Origin: Legionella geestiana
GTDB taxonomy: Bacteria > Pseudomonadota > Gammaproteobacteria > Legionellales > Legionellaceae
NCBI RefSeq assembly: GCF_004571195.1
Contig: NZ_CP038271.1
Coordinates: 372,001-436,000, forward strand
Reading direction: 5' to 3'
Length of the DNA: 64,000 nt
Positions 1-8,914 of the stretch are shown here, piece by piece. The notes beneath the pieces are model-generated. The model saw only the letters and a list, made by a program, of their open reading frames with translations, was not told the DNA's origin and ran no database searches. The translations under genes were made by a program, and so were the position numbers. The stretch's first letter is position 1; every line of letters starts with the position of its first letter.

Positions 1-1432
1 CATCCACCCGGATACAGGCGCTGCAACCAACAACATCCCCCACCTGCAGCACGGGAAGCACCTGCTCGTCCTCGCTCGGGGCTGCGGCGTCAGTGGTCGG
101 TGCATTCACGACCGTCCAGCCAGGCTCTAGAACCGTTCTGCCCTGCAACGTAAAGACGGCCTCCTCAACGGCGATATCAATGTCTGTCACAAGGTATTGC
201 TCGGGCGGGTAGAACTGCGCGAGATAGCGGCGGACAATCAGCTCATAGACCTGACGCTCAGGTCCACTGAGTGCCGCTTTCGAGCCTTCCTGTCGCGTCG
301 GGATGATGCCGAAATGCACGCTGACTTTAGCGTCATCCCAGGCGCGCGAGCGGATGGCGGGGCTGGCGCCTTCAATCAGGGCGAGCATGTCCGGGTTCAC
401 GGCCTTCAAGGCATGCAAAATATCCGGTACATCCGCAAACTGTGATTCCGGCAGATAGCTGCAGTCTGTTCGCGGGTAACTGGTGAGCTTGTGGATTTCA
501 TAGAGCGTCTGGCAGATGGCAAGCACTTCAGACGCCCCAAGACCGTACCGGCTGGAGGCCTCGAGGGTGATGTCGGAAAGCGTATAGGGCAGCGGCGGCA
601 TGCGCGATTTAGGTGCTTTCTGATAACGCACAACTGCACCCGTACGACCCTGTATCCGCGCGGCAAGGCGGTCCGCAAGTGCTTTATCAATAAGCCGGCC
701 CTCGCTGTCGAGGCCCGGCATGTCCTCTGCGGGCTTGAACGTCGCAATGAACGTCGTCCCCTGATGCGCCATTGTCGCCTTGAGGCCATAAAACGGCATT
801 GCGACAAAGGCCGCAATCTCACGGTCACGCTCAACCACGAGTTTCAGCGTCGGGGTTTGAACACGCCCGACCGTCACCAGTGACGGCACTCCACTCTGGC
901 GCGCTTTCAGGGTATAGGCGCGGCTTAAGTTCATGCCGATAAGCCAATCCGCGCGGCTTCGTGCCAGTGCTGCCCTGCCAAGCCCCTGGTATTGGGCATT
1001 GTCTTTGAGATTGGCAAGCCCTCGCTGCAGGGATACCGCATCGTGAGCGGCCACCCAGAAACGCAGTACCGGTTTTTTACAGTTGAAATGCGTGAGTATT
1101 TCATCCACCAGCAACTGTCCTTCGCGGTCGGCATCACCGGCATTAACAACCGTTGTGGCCTCCTCGAGGAGCCGCTCAATCACCCGCAGTTGTTTTTTGG
1201 CGTCTACCTTCGGGGTAATTATCCACTGCTCTGGAATAATCGGCAGCTCGTCCATGCTCCAGCGTTTATTACCGGTGTAGGCATCCGGCTCGGCCAGGGC
1301 CAGCATGTGCCCAAAACACCAGGTAATTTTGTCGCGCCCACAGTGCAGCGCCCCTTCTTCCTTGCCGCTAATCCCAAGCTCTGTGGCAATGGCACGTGCC
1401 ACGGAGGGTTTTTCTGCAATAAAAAGTCTCAT
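1..1432 (-). CDS. traE: DNA topoisomerase III, TraE-like (3' end outside window)
   Basis: Type IA topoisomerase, which would pass single strands to decatenate or relax the element's DNA during transfer. The reading frame stays open from the ATG at 1432 to the window edge, giving 477 residues without the C-terminus. It opens with MRLFIAEKPSVARAIA, the usual topoisomerase III start. A Toprim DADREGQLLVDE motif lies near residue 100, a VTVGRVQTPT motif follows, and the active-site tyrosine is in SYPRTDCSYLPE. The start overlaps the stop of traF by four bases (ATGA). In RP4 the gene after traG and traF is also a topoisomerase III (TraE), so position and family agree. A chromosomal topB origin is unlikely given the operon. 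Confidence 0.9.
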   Translation of the reverse strand, partial: MRLFIAEKPSVARAIATELGISGKEEGALHCGRDKITWCFGHMLALAEPDAYTGNKRWSMDELPIIPEQWIITPKVDAKKQLRVIERLLEEATTVVNAGDADREGQLLVDEILTHFNCKKPVLRFWVAAHDAVSLQRGLANLKDNAQYQGLGRAALARSRADWLIGMNLSRAYTLKARQSGVPSLVTVGRVQTPTLKLVVERDREIAAFVAMPFYGLKATMAHQGTTFIATFKPAEDMPGLDSEGRLIDKALADRLAARIQGRTGAVVRYQKAPKSRMPPLPYTLSDITLEASSRYGLGASEVLAICQTLYEIHKLTSYPRTDCSYLPESQFADVPDILHALKAVNPDMLALIEGASPAIRSRAWDDAKVSVHFGIIPTRQEGSKAALSGPERQVYELIVRRYLAQFYPPEQYLVTDIDIAVEEAVFTLQGRTVLEPGWTVVNAPTTDAAAPSEDEQVLPVLQVGDVVGCSACIRVD

Positions 1433-1956
1433 GATGGGGCCTCGTTTGTTTTTCTCCAGACTAAAACCGGTGTGATGACATGGCGCACCTGCTGCTGCCT
1501 GAGCACTCCGAAATAGCGAGCGTCAAAGGATAAGGCGCTCTGGTCGGTCATCAGGAGAAGCTCGTCGTCTTTCAGTGGGTAATGTGATGGCTCCCAGTGC
1601 GGAAGGGGTCTTTGTGCCCCGTCAAAAGGAAGTTCCCTGCTTGCCGGCAGCAAGACACCGTTCACGTTCAGCCCCTCTGGCGTATGGCTCACCACATCCC
1701 CGGCAGTTGCTGCAACCTGTTTCATCAGATACCCAAGATTGCCAGGGCAAAATCCCGCAGGCACATAGCCTCGGCGTTTAGCTTCCTGAAAGAGCGGCGT
1801 GTCGGGCGGGCAGAGGAGAACATAGCGCCCGCGCGTAATGGCCTCATCGGTGAGGCGATAGACGCCTACTGGAATGCTTGGGCTCGTGTTAACACGAAGC
1901 CCTGCCGCATATAAGCCGCCAAACACGGCCACACTGATTAAAAGGAGCGCTTTCAC
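1429..1956 (-). CDS. traF: TraF-type conjugative transfer signal peptidase (S26 family)
   Basis: Membrane serine protease of 175 residues. In RP4, TraF matures and cyclises the TrbC pilin. An N-terminal signal/transmembrane segment (about residues 3-20) precedes NTSPSIPVGVYRL, whose serine is the expected nucleophile. Near residue 80, MKQVAATAGDVV carries the family's lysine, and SFDARYFGVL carries the conserved aspartate region. Start and stop overlap traG and the topoisomerase gene by four bases each, so it is translationally coupled. The matching substrate, a TrbC-type prepilin, is encoded upstream at 13651-14013. Confidence 0.92.
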   Translation of the reverse strand: MKALLLISVAVFGGLYAAGLRVNTSPSIPVGVYRLTDEAITRGRYVLLCPPDTPLFQEAKRRGYVPAGFCPGNLGYLMKQVAATAGDVVSHTPEGLNVNGVLLPASRELPFDGAQRPLPHWEPSHYPLKDDELLLMTDQSALSFDARYFGVLRQQQVRHVITPVLVWRKTNEAPS

Positions 1957-3782
1957 AGTCGGATTTCCTCCTCTGGACTTAAGCGCGGGTGCAGCACATC
2001 GGATACTGCAGGTGCGGCAATAGCGGCGCGCGCCGCAAAAACCGGGTCTTTGAAATACAACGGCTGTTTGCCATAAATCGCGGGGAAGCCCGCGACATAG
2101 ATAACCATGTCACCGGCTTTTGTAATATCGCCTGCGGCATTTTTCTCAGGCCCCGGCATCCGCAGACACTCATCCACTGTCAACAATGGTCGCTGCACTT
2201 CCTGAAGGGTTTCAGAGCGCTGCTCAAGACCGCCAAAACGCCTGCCGCTCAGGGTCAACTGCTTTTTGACAATGGTGGTAAGCCCGGTGAGTTTGGAGAG
2301 GTGTTCGGCCGTTTCCACACGGTTCGGCGGATAGGCATTTTGAATGTGGCAGTTGGACGTAATCGTCTCATCCGGCCCATAACCGCGCTCACGGCTTTTC
2401 AGCTGGTTGATGTCCTGACAGATGAGGTAAAACTTCAGGCCATAGCCCGCGACAAAGGCAAGTGACTCCTGCAGAATGTCAAGCCGCCCAAGGCTTGGGA
2501 ATTCATCAATCATGCACAGCAGGCGATGCCGGTAGGTCTTTTTGGTTCTGACCCCCTCTGCCGTCTGCTCAAACTCCATCTTGTCGGCCAAAAGGCGCAC
2601 CACCATGTTCAGCAGGATGCGCACGAGCGGCTGCAGGCGCGCCTTGTCATTGGGCTGGGTCACGATGTAGAGGCTCACCGGATGGCGGTGGTTCATGAGG
2701 TCTTTAATGCGAAAATCCGAGCGCGACACGTTTTTGGCCACCACCGGGTCACGATACAGCGCAAGATAGGATTTCAAGGTGGAAAGCACCGAACCCGCTT
2801 CTTCCGGCGGCCGGTCGGTCATGTCGCGGGAGGAGGCTGCAATCACCGGGTGCGGGGTACCGTTGCAGTGCGGGTACTGCATCATTTCAATCAGAAGATT
2901 CGCGATGTTGGTGTCCGCGTCCACCAGCATGCTGTCAATGCCTGGGAGCGTTGCCTCGCGGCCTTCATGCCGCAGTTTGTAAATGCCGTGCAGGATAAAC
3001 CCCACCAGCAGTGCCTGAGAGGTTTTCTGCCAATGGGTTTCGAGCCCCTTGCCATCCGGGTCAATAATCAGCGTTGCCAGATTCTGCACGTCACCGACTT
3101 CGTTTTCCGTACCCGCCCGGATTTCATCGAGCGGATTCCATGCAGCTCCAGTGAGGCTGGCCGGTTCAAAGCGGATAACCTGATTGTGCGCATGCTGCCT
3201 GCGCCAGCCCGCGGTCAGCGCCCAGAGTTCGCCTTTTAAATCGGTGATGACCGCTGAATGCCGCCATGACAAAAGCGTAGGGATGACGAGCCCCACGCCC
3301 TTGCCCGAACGGGTGGGCGCATAAGTGAGGATATGTTCGGGTCCATTGTGGCGCAGGTAATGGAGCTGTCCGCGGCGGTCTTCCCACGCTCCTACATACA
3401 CCCCTTCCTGGTTCCCCAGCAATCCGGCTTTTTTCAAATCGGCTTCCGAACCCCAGCGCGCCGAGCCGTGCAGGTTTTCGTTGGCATGCAGCCTCTGACG
3501 GCTGGCTTTTGCGAGAAAACACACGAACAGCACCAGACTGACCACAACCAGCATCAGGCTGTCGGCCACACGAAAAATATTCGGGTAATGGGCACGCCAG
3601 AGGTGTTGCCAGAGGAGATAGTTCCAGGGGTAACAGGAGGACTGATGCAGGCGTATGGCGAGATAGAGCGTTGCCACCATCATCCCGGCAAGGGGGGAAG
3701 CCAGTACGGTCAGCGCAAGTGGCAAAGTGCCTGTGGGATTGCGCGCCACACCTCGCGTGCCGATGGTTCGGTCGGTTTTCAT
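1953..3782 (-). CDS. traG: TraG/VirD4 type IV coupling protein
   Basis: Hexameric ATPase of 609 residues that links the relaxosome to the type IV secretion channel at the inner membrane. Two N-terminal membrane segments (about residues 20-45 and 70-95) precede the ATPase domain. The Walker A motif APTRSGKGVG is near residue 157 and the Walker B motif LLCMIDEFPSLG near residue 426. The length is typical for the TraG/VirD4 family. It lies between trbN and traF with four-base overlaps, as in RP4, where traG borders the trb block. Without an active TraG the element could not deliver DNA. Confidence 0.95.
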   Translation of the reverse strand: MKTDRTIGTRGVARNPTGTLPLALTVLASPLAGMMVATLYLAIRLHQSSCYPWNYLLWQHLWRAHYPNIFRVADSLMLVVVSLVLFVCFLAKASRQRLHANENLHGSARWGSEADLKKAGLLGNQEGVYVGAWEDRRGQLHYLRHNGPEHILTYAPTRSGKGVGLVIPTLLSWRHSAVITDLKGELWALTAGWRRQHAHNQVIRFEPASLTGAAWNPLDEIRAGTENEVGDVQNLATLIIDPDGKGLETHWQKTSQALLVGFILHGIYKLRHEGREATLPGIDSMLVDADTNIANLLIEMMQYPHCNGTPHPVIAASSRDMTDRPPEEAGSVLSTLKSYLALYRDPVVAKNVSRSDFRIKDLMNHRHPVSLYIVTQPNDKARLQPLVRILLNMVVRLLADKMEFEQTAEGVRTKKTYRHRLLCMIDEFPSLGRLDILQESLAFVAGYGLKFYLICQDINQLKSRERGYGPDETITSNCHIQNAYPPNRVETAEHLSKLTGLTTIVKKQLTLSGRRFGGLEQRSETLQEVQRPLLTVDECLRMPGPEKNAAGDITKAGDMVIYVAGFPAIYGKQPLYFKDPVFAARAAIAAPAVSDVLHPRLSPEEEIRL

Positions 3783-4360
3783 CAGACGGGTCTCCGGGGC
3801 GCGCCAAAGGTGCGCGTCAGCACTTCTTCAGCAGTGAGGAGCGGGCGACGACTCCAAACGGGGGGTTTCACCACAGCCGTGGTGGCGCGAATGCGTGTGG
3901 TAGGCGTGTAGAGGCCATCAACGGGCACCGTCGTAAAACGTGCCGCGAGCCACACGGCCCATTTTCCCGCTTTCTTTTGCAAATCCGCGCGGTAAATGCC
4001 GTTGTACTTGGGCGTTCGGGAGTGGTAATTGGCGGCATTGGTCCAGATGTCGGCACCATCCTTTTGCAGGTGCCCGCGTACGCGCCACGCGGCCAGGTCA
4101 TAGGCGTAGCATCCGGGCTTTGCTACTGTCTCGGGCGTAATGCCATACCCTTCCAAATCCTGCAGGTAGCGCGTATTAAACTGCATGCTGCCAACGTCAT
4201 ACGTGCCGTTCGCGTTTTTCGACCAGAGTCCGGGCTTTCCGCCCTCCTTCTCGGCCAGGGCGAGCATGATATTGGCGGGCACCCCGTATTTAACGGCCGC
4301 CATAATCGCGCAGACAATGCGTTCGTTTTGCAGGGCCTGCAGAGGCATGTCTGCTACCAT
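3782..4360 (-). CDS. trbN: TrbN/VirB1-like lytic transglycosylase
   Basis: Predicted periplasmic muramidase of 192 residues that opens peptidoglycan for the transfer apparatus. The SLT-like core includes ALAEKEGGKPGLWSKN, whose glutamate is the likely catalytic acid, then YDVGSMQFNTRYL and a later NAANYHSRTPKYN. I chose the ATG at 4360 because AGGAGG lies seven bases upstream. A GTG at 4366 overlaps the trbL stop but sits too close to that Shine-Dalgarno. There is no clear signal peptide, so export may be atypical. The stop overlaps the traG start. Confidence 0.82.
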   Translation of the reverse strand: MVADMPLQALQNERIVCAIMAAVKYGVPANIMLALAEKEGGKPGLWSKNANGTYDVGSMQFNTRYLQDLEGYGITPETVAKPGCYAYDLAAWRVRGHLQKDGADIWTNAANYHSRTPKYNGIYRADLQKKAGKWAVWLAARFTTVPVDGLYTPTTRIRATTAVVKPPVWSRRPLLTAEEVLTRTFGAPRRPV

Positions 4361-4362
4361 GC

Positions 4363-5631
4363 TCACGCCTCCTGAGGATGGTTGTGGTGGAAGCGTTCCG
4401 CCTCAGCCGCTGAATCAGGACTTCCAGACAGCGTATTCTCAGGTGCCACTTCTGCGCGAATCGCCTCTGCTACCTGACCGCCAAAGGTCTCGGATACGCG
4501 CGCACTCACGCCCTCGCGGGCACTCTCCATTTTGGACTGAAGCGTCTGCGATACTCCCTGCGCCAGATGCAACCCCATCGATTGCGTGAACTGTGCAGTA
4601 GTGGCAAACGCGCCGCCAAGTCCACGGCTGCCGGTGTCCGTCAGACTGCCTTGAGCGGCACGGTACGCTTCCTGAAGCGCTGACGCGCCACCGGCGAGAT
4701 GCACTACCCCGCCGCTCGCGGCCTGCATGCCCATCTGCAGGGCACCCGCCGCCATGCCGCCGGCGGCCATTGCCGTTCCGAGTCCGACACCGCTGCCGCC
4801 GTGAAAGCCACTGCTGACCATGCTCGAGAACATCGGAGGGATTTTGTTGATGAGCGCCAAAAGAATGATGGCCACTACCAGCATGACGGCAAGCTCTTTG
4901 AGGAGCACATCTGCGCTCATCGCGGCATAATACTGGTCAATGAAGGAGCGCCCGACCCCAATCAGGAGCATCATGGCAAAACACTGCAGGCCAATGCCGA
5001 GCACCGTCTTGTAATACTGAATGGCAATTTCCTGAGTCCAGCGCCCGCCGCCAAAGCCGAGCAGAAAAACCCCGCCATAAACAATGAACCAGGCAGAAAT
5101 AAGCACCATCAGCATGTTAACGCCAACGAGTGCCAGCACCACGAGAATAATGCCGCCCATCAGCAGCCCGACTGTGGTGGCGGCAGGCGACCAGATGCTT
5201 GACGCGTCCACCACGCGCGAGAAGATTTCAAAACCGATATCGACAATCCCGGAGGGCGATACACGCCGGTTAAGCCCGGAGGCATTGGCGGCAATCTCCC
5301 GGAGTGAATCTATCACGGCGATGGCAATCGCTGGCCCGTTTTCAACGAGCCAGTAAAAAAAGCCAAGCACGGTAAAAAAGCGCAGGGTTTCGGCAAAAAA
5401 CTCCTGAATGTCAGCGCGCCTTAACAGCATCATTCCATAGGTCCAGACCATGCTGATAAGCGCAAGCCCCCAGAAAAGCCATGATGCGTAAGCGCTCATG
5501 CGCCCCGCCCAGCCGGAAGCCGTGCTTTCAAAGCGACTCAGGATACTGTCAAACAAATCAGCACTGTCGACCCCGGCATGCGCGAGCGGCGCAAGCATCA
5601 GCAGCATCCCTGCAATCATAGCTTTTTTCAT
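4363..5631 (-). CDS. trbL: TrbL/VirB6-like inner-membrane channel protein
   Basis: Polytopic inner-membrane protein of 422 residues, the VirB6-class component of the translocation channel. A signal-like N-terminus (MKKAMIAGMLLMLAPLAHA) is followed by five or so hydrophobic segments between about residues 45 and 260. A long Gly/Ala-rich, weakly hydrophilic C-terminal region follows, as is usual for TrbL. The open frame extends upstream to 5808, but MKKAM at 5631 is the likely start. It lies four bases after the trbK stop and gives a proper export signal. Gene order trbJ-trbK-trbL matches RP4. Confidence 0.9.
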   Translation of the reverse strand: MKKAMIAGMLLMLAPLAHAGVDSADLFDSILSRFESTASGWAGRMSAYASWLFWGLALISMVWTYGMMLLRRADIQEFFAETLRFFTVLGFFYWLVENGPAIAIAVIDSLREIAANASGLNRRVSPSGIVDIGFEIFSRVVDASSIWSPAATTVGLLMGGIILVVLALVGVNMLMVLISAWFIVYGGVFLLGFGGGRWTQEIAIQYYKTVLGIGLQCFAMMLLIGVGRSFIDQYYAAMSADVLLKELAVMLVVAIILLALINKIPPMFSSMVSSGFHGGSGVGLGTAMAAGGMAAGALQMGMQAASGGVVHLAGGASALQEAYRAAQGSLTDTGSRGLGGAFATTAQFTQSMGLHLAQGVSQTLQSKMESAREGVSARVSETFGGQVAEAIRAEVAPENTLSGSPDSAAEAERFHHNHPQEA

Positions 5632-5635
5632 GATG

Positions 5636-5833
5636 TCACCAGGACTTGCCGGAGCTTTTTCGGAAAGTGCCGCGCTTGAAACACGCGTCGGCGATGGCCT
5701 GGCGTTCCTCAAGTGGTCGACCTTCCGGGGAATCGGCGCAGGTGAGAGCCGCAATGCGCGCCGCTTTCGCCTGCTCGCTTTCGCAGCCGGCAAGTGCCAG
5801 CAGTACACAGGTAACAGTGATGATTTTTTTCAT
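5636..5833 (-). CDS. trbK: Small lipoprotein, TrbK-like entry-exclusion candidate
   Basis: Short lipoprotein of 65 residues with the lipobox LLALAGC at about residues 12-18. RP4 TrbK, the entry-exclusion lipoprotein, has the same size and sits at the same place between trbJ and trbL, so the name rests on context, size and lipobox. AAGGAG precedes the ATG. Its last 11 residues closely match the last 11 of the neighbouring TrbJ protein (GTFRKSSGKSW against GTFHKSSGKSW), which is unusual for two otherwise unrelated proteins. The similarity holds at DNA level too, suggesting duplication or conversion of the gene end. Confidence 0.72.
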   Translation of the reverse strand: MKKIITVTCVLLALAGCESEQAKAARIAALTCADSPEGRPLEERQAIADACFKRGTFRKSSGKSW

Positions 5834-5857
5834 GGTTTCTCCTTAGTGATAATGGCA

Positions 5858-6589
5858 CTACCAGCTTTTACCCGAGCTCTTGTGAAAAGTCCCCGCCCGC
5901 AAACGGGCATCAGCGGCGGCCTCCATGGCTTCGCGGTTGGCGCGCTCCGCTTCCCGCGTCACTTCCGCCGCCTGGCTTGCCACCATCAGGCTTCGGATTT
6001 GTAAAAGCTGATTCGCCTGACTGCTGGCGAGCTGTGTAGCGGCCTGAATCGCCTGTTTCTGCCCTTCTGCATCCGCTGCCTGCTGCTGCAGCGTGCGGAT
6101 GCGACTGGCATCGCGCGCCAGCGTCTGCTGCTGTGCATCGAGCCCGTGCATCATCGCATCGCGGGTTTTCTTCTCGGCATTGGACGCGTCAAGGCGGCTT
6201 TGCTCAAGTGCGCGCCGTTGCTCGGGCGTGCAGGCACCGCGCATGCAGGGGTGATTCTGGTAGTAACTGCTGCTCTGGTAGGTGTCGAGGTAACGCTGCA
6301 GACTGCCCGCCTGACTTTTGTACGCGCTGATGGTATCGGTGGTGTTCAGCAGTTGCGTGATGGTGCCGCTTGCATCATCCCAGTTAAAACGCCCGAGTGA
6401 TGAGGTGTTGGCGATGAGCGCCTTGTACTGCAACAACTGCTGTCGATATTGCTCGGTTTCTGTCTGCAGAATACGGATGTTCTGTATCAGATTGGCATAA
6501 TCAAACACCGGCGTGCCGGCCGCAAAAACGCCCGATGCGAGCAGCAGGGAAAACGTGAGTGTGAAGCCTGTTTTTGGGTTCATGTTCAT
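5858..6589 (-). CDS. trbJ: TrbJ/VirB5-like conjugal transfer protein
   Basis: Secreted protein of 243 residues with an N-terminal signal peptide (about residues 1-24). A long helical, Gln-rich body has coiled-coil character (TEQYRQQLLQYKALIA and later repeats). VirB5-class proteins form the pilus tip and contact recipients. A pair of cysteines near residues 114-120 (NHPCMRGACTPEQ) could form a disulphide. The start overlaps the trbI stop (ATGA). The C-terminal tail GTFHKSSGKSW is almost repeated at the end of the downstream trbK product. Confidence 0.88.
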   Translation of the reverse strand: MNMNPKTGFTLTFSLLLASGVFAAGTPVFDYANLIQNIRILQTETEQYRQQLLQYKALIANTSSLGRFNWDDASGTITQLLNTTDTISAYKSQAGSLQRYLDTYQSSSYYQNHPCMRGACTPEQRRALEQSRLDASNAEKKTRDAMMHGLDAQQQTLARDASRIRTLQQQAADAEGQKQAIQAATQLASSQANQLLQIRSLMVASQAAEVTREAERANREAMEAAADARLRAGTFHKSSGKSW

Positions 6590-7848
6590 GAAGCGCTCCT
6601 GAAACGGTAGTCAAAGGGTTTCCACGGTTTTTCAAACACCAGGTCTTTGGTCACCATGATGTTGAAGCGATAGCCCGGGCGGATTTCAAGCGTGGGTGCG
6701 ATGTTGAGGTTTTTTCCAATCATCTGTGCCGTCACTTCCCCAAGCTGCTGCCCAAGTGCCTGGCTCATGACGCTTTGGGCATTGGGCTGTGCAAACGGGC
6801 CATTGTCATTCTGGTTCTGACTGAGGCTCACACCCGCAACAATGCCGGACATCAGCAGTGCCGAACCAAAGGTTCTCGCATAGTGGTTGTTCACCTTGTC
6901 GTGAAAGCCCGTGTAACCGGCGCTGTCTGTCCCCGGCATCGAGCCGATATCGAGCGTCTTGCCATCGGGAAAAATCAGGCGCTGCCAGGCAATAAGCACC
7001 GTGCTCTGACCATAGGCCACTTCACTGGAATACACCCCGAGAAGGCGCGTTCCCTGCGGGATAAGCAGAAAACGCCCGGTGGCCGTGTCAAAGACGTGCT
7101 GCGACACCTGAGCAATGATTTGCCCTGGAAGCTCGGATTTGATGCCGCTAATCATGACGCCCGGAATCACCGCGCCGGTTTTGAGTTCATAGGGCGTCTG
7201 CGGGGCCTGCGTCTCAGAGTGCAGCTCCCAGCGCTTCGCATCCTCCACGCCACCAAGTGCCACAGACTCCTTGCCGTTCATCGCGGCACGCACCATCTGA
7301 AGCTGCTCCTGAAACGCGGCCGTAGTGTCGCTCGGCGACAATGCGGGATTCTGTGCGGTATTCGCATTAGTACTCGTCGATGCGCTAAAGCTCGCCTCAA
7401 TCCCGGTCTTCGCCCTGACCGCTTCTTCAAAGAAACGCACTTTCTCCTGGCGAATGCGCTCGAGCTCACTGCCATCGTCCGGGACCGACGGGACGGGCGG
7501 GACATCCGGGTTATCAATAAGCGCCACCGGCACTTCCAGCACCGGGGTTTCTTGAACAGCAACGGGCTTGACCGCCTCAATCATGCCACCGCTGCGCCCA
7601 TGGATGACTTCATCGGCCATACGTGCCGTTGAGCGCGTGGAGGCGCTCGAGGCCTTATACGGCTCTGGTGCCTCCACGCGCTGCTGGGCCTGTGCGCGCT
7701 TGACCGCGACCATGGCAATTATCAGAGCAAAGAGCAGAATGACGCCTGCGGCCATCACGACCGGCAGGCTGTTCACCCGGCGCACGCCTGCTGCTTTGAG
7801 GGTTGAGGGTGAGCATTCAGGGGAAAGCAGCGCATTATCCTCTTGCAT
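6586..7848 (-). CDS. trbI: TrbI/VirB10-like transfer channel scaffold
   Basis: Envelope-spanning protein of 420 residues that links the inner and outer membranes in the type IV secretion core complex. A single transmembrane segment (MAAGVILLFALIIAMVAVK, about residues 32-50) is followed by a proline-rich periplasmic linker. The C-terminal VirB10 domain contains TGRFLLIPQGTRLLGVY and YGQSTVLIAWQRLIFPDG. I place the start at MQEDNALL (7848), overlapping the trbH stop. The open frame extends further upstream without a better start. The stop overlaps the trbJ start. Confidence 0.93.
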   Translation of the reverse strand: MQEDNALLSPECSPSTLKAAGVRRVNSLPVVMAAGVILLFALIIAMVAVKRAQAQQRVEAPEPYKASSASTRSTARMADEVIHGRSGGMIEAVKPVAVQETPVLEVPVALIDNPDVPPVPSVPDDGSELERIRQEKVRFFEEAVRAKTGIEASFSASTSTNANTAQNPALSPSDTTAAFQEQLQMVRAAMNGKESVALGGVEDAKRWELHSETQAPQTPYELKTGAVIPGVMISGIKSELPGQIIAQVSQHVFDTATGRFLLIPQGTRLLGVYSSEVAYGQSTVLIAWQRLIFPDGKTLDIGSMPGTDSAGYTGFHDKVNNHYARTFGSALLMSGIVAGVSLSQNQNDNGPFAQPNAQSVMSQALGQQLGEVTAQMIGKNLNIAPTLEIRPGYRFNIMVTKDLVFEKPWKPFDYRFRSAS

Positions 7849-8239
7849 GGGACAGCTCCCCCCGAGTCCAGACCCCAAGGGCTGCCGGTGTTTCCTGTTG
7901 CGTATTAAAGGCGCGCGCAAAACGTTTGTCATTCACTTGGACGCTGACCATGGCGCGGTTTCCGTTGGTAAAAAGATGTGAGGCAATCGGCGTCGTCTTG
8001 CCATCACACTGCTCGGCCACGGCATACCCCTGCTGGCGTAAAGCGGTCACAAGGTTTTTCGCAAACGCATCCTTTGGCGCTTTGGTCACACACAAGCGGG
8101 TACGCGCCGGCGGATAACTGGCTTTAAGGGCGGTCACCGTATCCCGTGCCATCACATCCGTGCCCGGGGCATTCGACACGCGCGCACTGCAGCCTCCAAG
8201 CATCACGAGCATCAACAACAAAGCCATCTGGTTCATCAT
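7835..8239 (-). CDS. trbH: TrbH-like outer-membrane lipoprotein
   Basis: Lipoprotein of 134 residues with a signal peptide and lipobox (LVMLGGC, about residues 12-18). It lies between the trbG and trbI genes as in RP4, where TrbH is a lipoprotein of similar size. VirB7-type proteins stabilise the VirB9-like protein in the outer membrane. I use the ATG at 8239, which forms an ATGA overlap with the trbG stop. A GTG at 8245 is the alternative. Two cysteines in the mature part (RLCVTK and EQCDGK) could form a disulphide. Confidence 0.78.
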   Translation of the reverse strand: MMNQMALLLMLVMLGGCSARVSNAPGTDVMARDTVTALKASYPPARTRLCVTKAPKDAFAKNLVTALRQQGYAVAEQCDGKTTPIASHLFTNGNRAMVSVQVNDKRFARAFNTQQETPAALGVWTRGELSHARG

Positions 8240-8914
8240 GCGCACCTCTGAATGGTTATCTTTTCCTGACCGCGACCGGCACCTGCCACTAAAACAGCCT
8301 TGTCAAACACGCTGTCCACGATGAAACGTGAGCCCTGAAGGCGATAATTCACCATCACGGTTTCGGGCTTTGCAAACAGGCCGCGCCCTTTCATCACGAG
8401 CAGGCTCGGGGCCTCCGTCTGCTGCATCGCTCCTGGCATTTCAATGATGGTTTTGACGCCATCGTTGTAAACGCGTACCGGCTTCCAGCGGGCGCGCCCG
8501 ACTACGCGATAATTAAAGTGCAGTCGACCAAGGTATTCCCCGGTTTCAGGAAGGGTGTTGTCATGCTTCTCCTGCTGTTGGCGCAGGCGAATCGCCGCCC
8601 ATTTGGCTTCCGCCTCATCGGGCCAAGTAAAAGAGACATAGGGCATGAACTCATTGCGGGTGGAGCGCAGGCGAAAGTGATAGGTACGGCGGTCGGTTGT
8701 CACGACCAGTGAGGTATCAAGCCCCACATCGAGCGGCTTGATAAGGAGATGCAGACGCTGGCTGGCGCCATTGCCGGTAATCGCGGGCTCCACCGTAAAA
8801 CGGGGGTCACCCACGTTAAGGTTATTGACCTGCTCACCGGGCTGAAGCGACACATCACAGACCTGCAACACCGCACAGACCACGCGGATTTGCCCGGAAC
8901 CATAGATATAATTA
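8236..8914 (-). pseudogene. trbG: trbG (VirB9-like), 3' fragment cut off by an IS insertion
   Basis: C-terminal three quarters of the VirB9-class outer-membrane core protein. The segment contains VNNLNVGDPRFTVEPA, LLIKPLDVGLDTSLVV, TTDRRTYHFRLRST and a late FNYRVVGRARWKPVRVYNDG, all typical of TrbG/VirB9. Removing the IS and one 6-bp target copy rejoins it in frame with the 5' fragment. The junction then reads GAINYIYGSGQIRVV and the protein is about 292 residues, the normal TrbG size. As it stands, this part has no signal peptide and no native start, so a functional TrbG is not expected unless another copy exists. Confidence 0.93.

Noticed and set aside
4361-4366. GTG start for trbN overlapping the trbL stop
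   Set aside because: AGGAGG is only one base away from it; the ATG at 4360 has ideal seven-base spacing.
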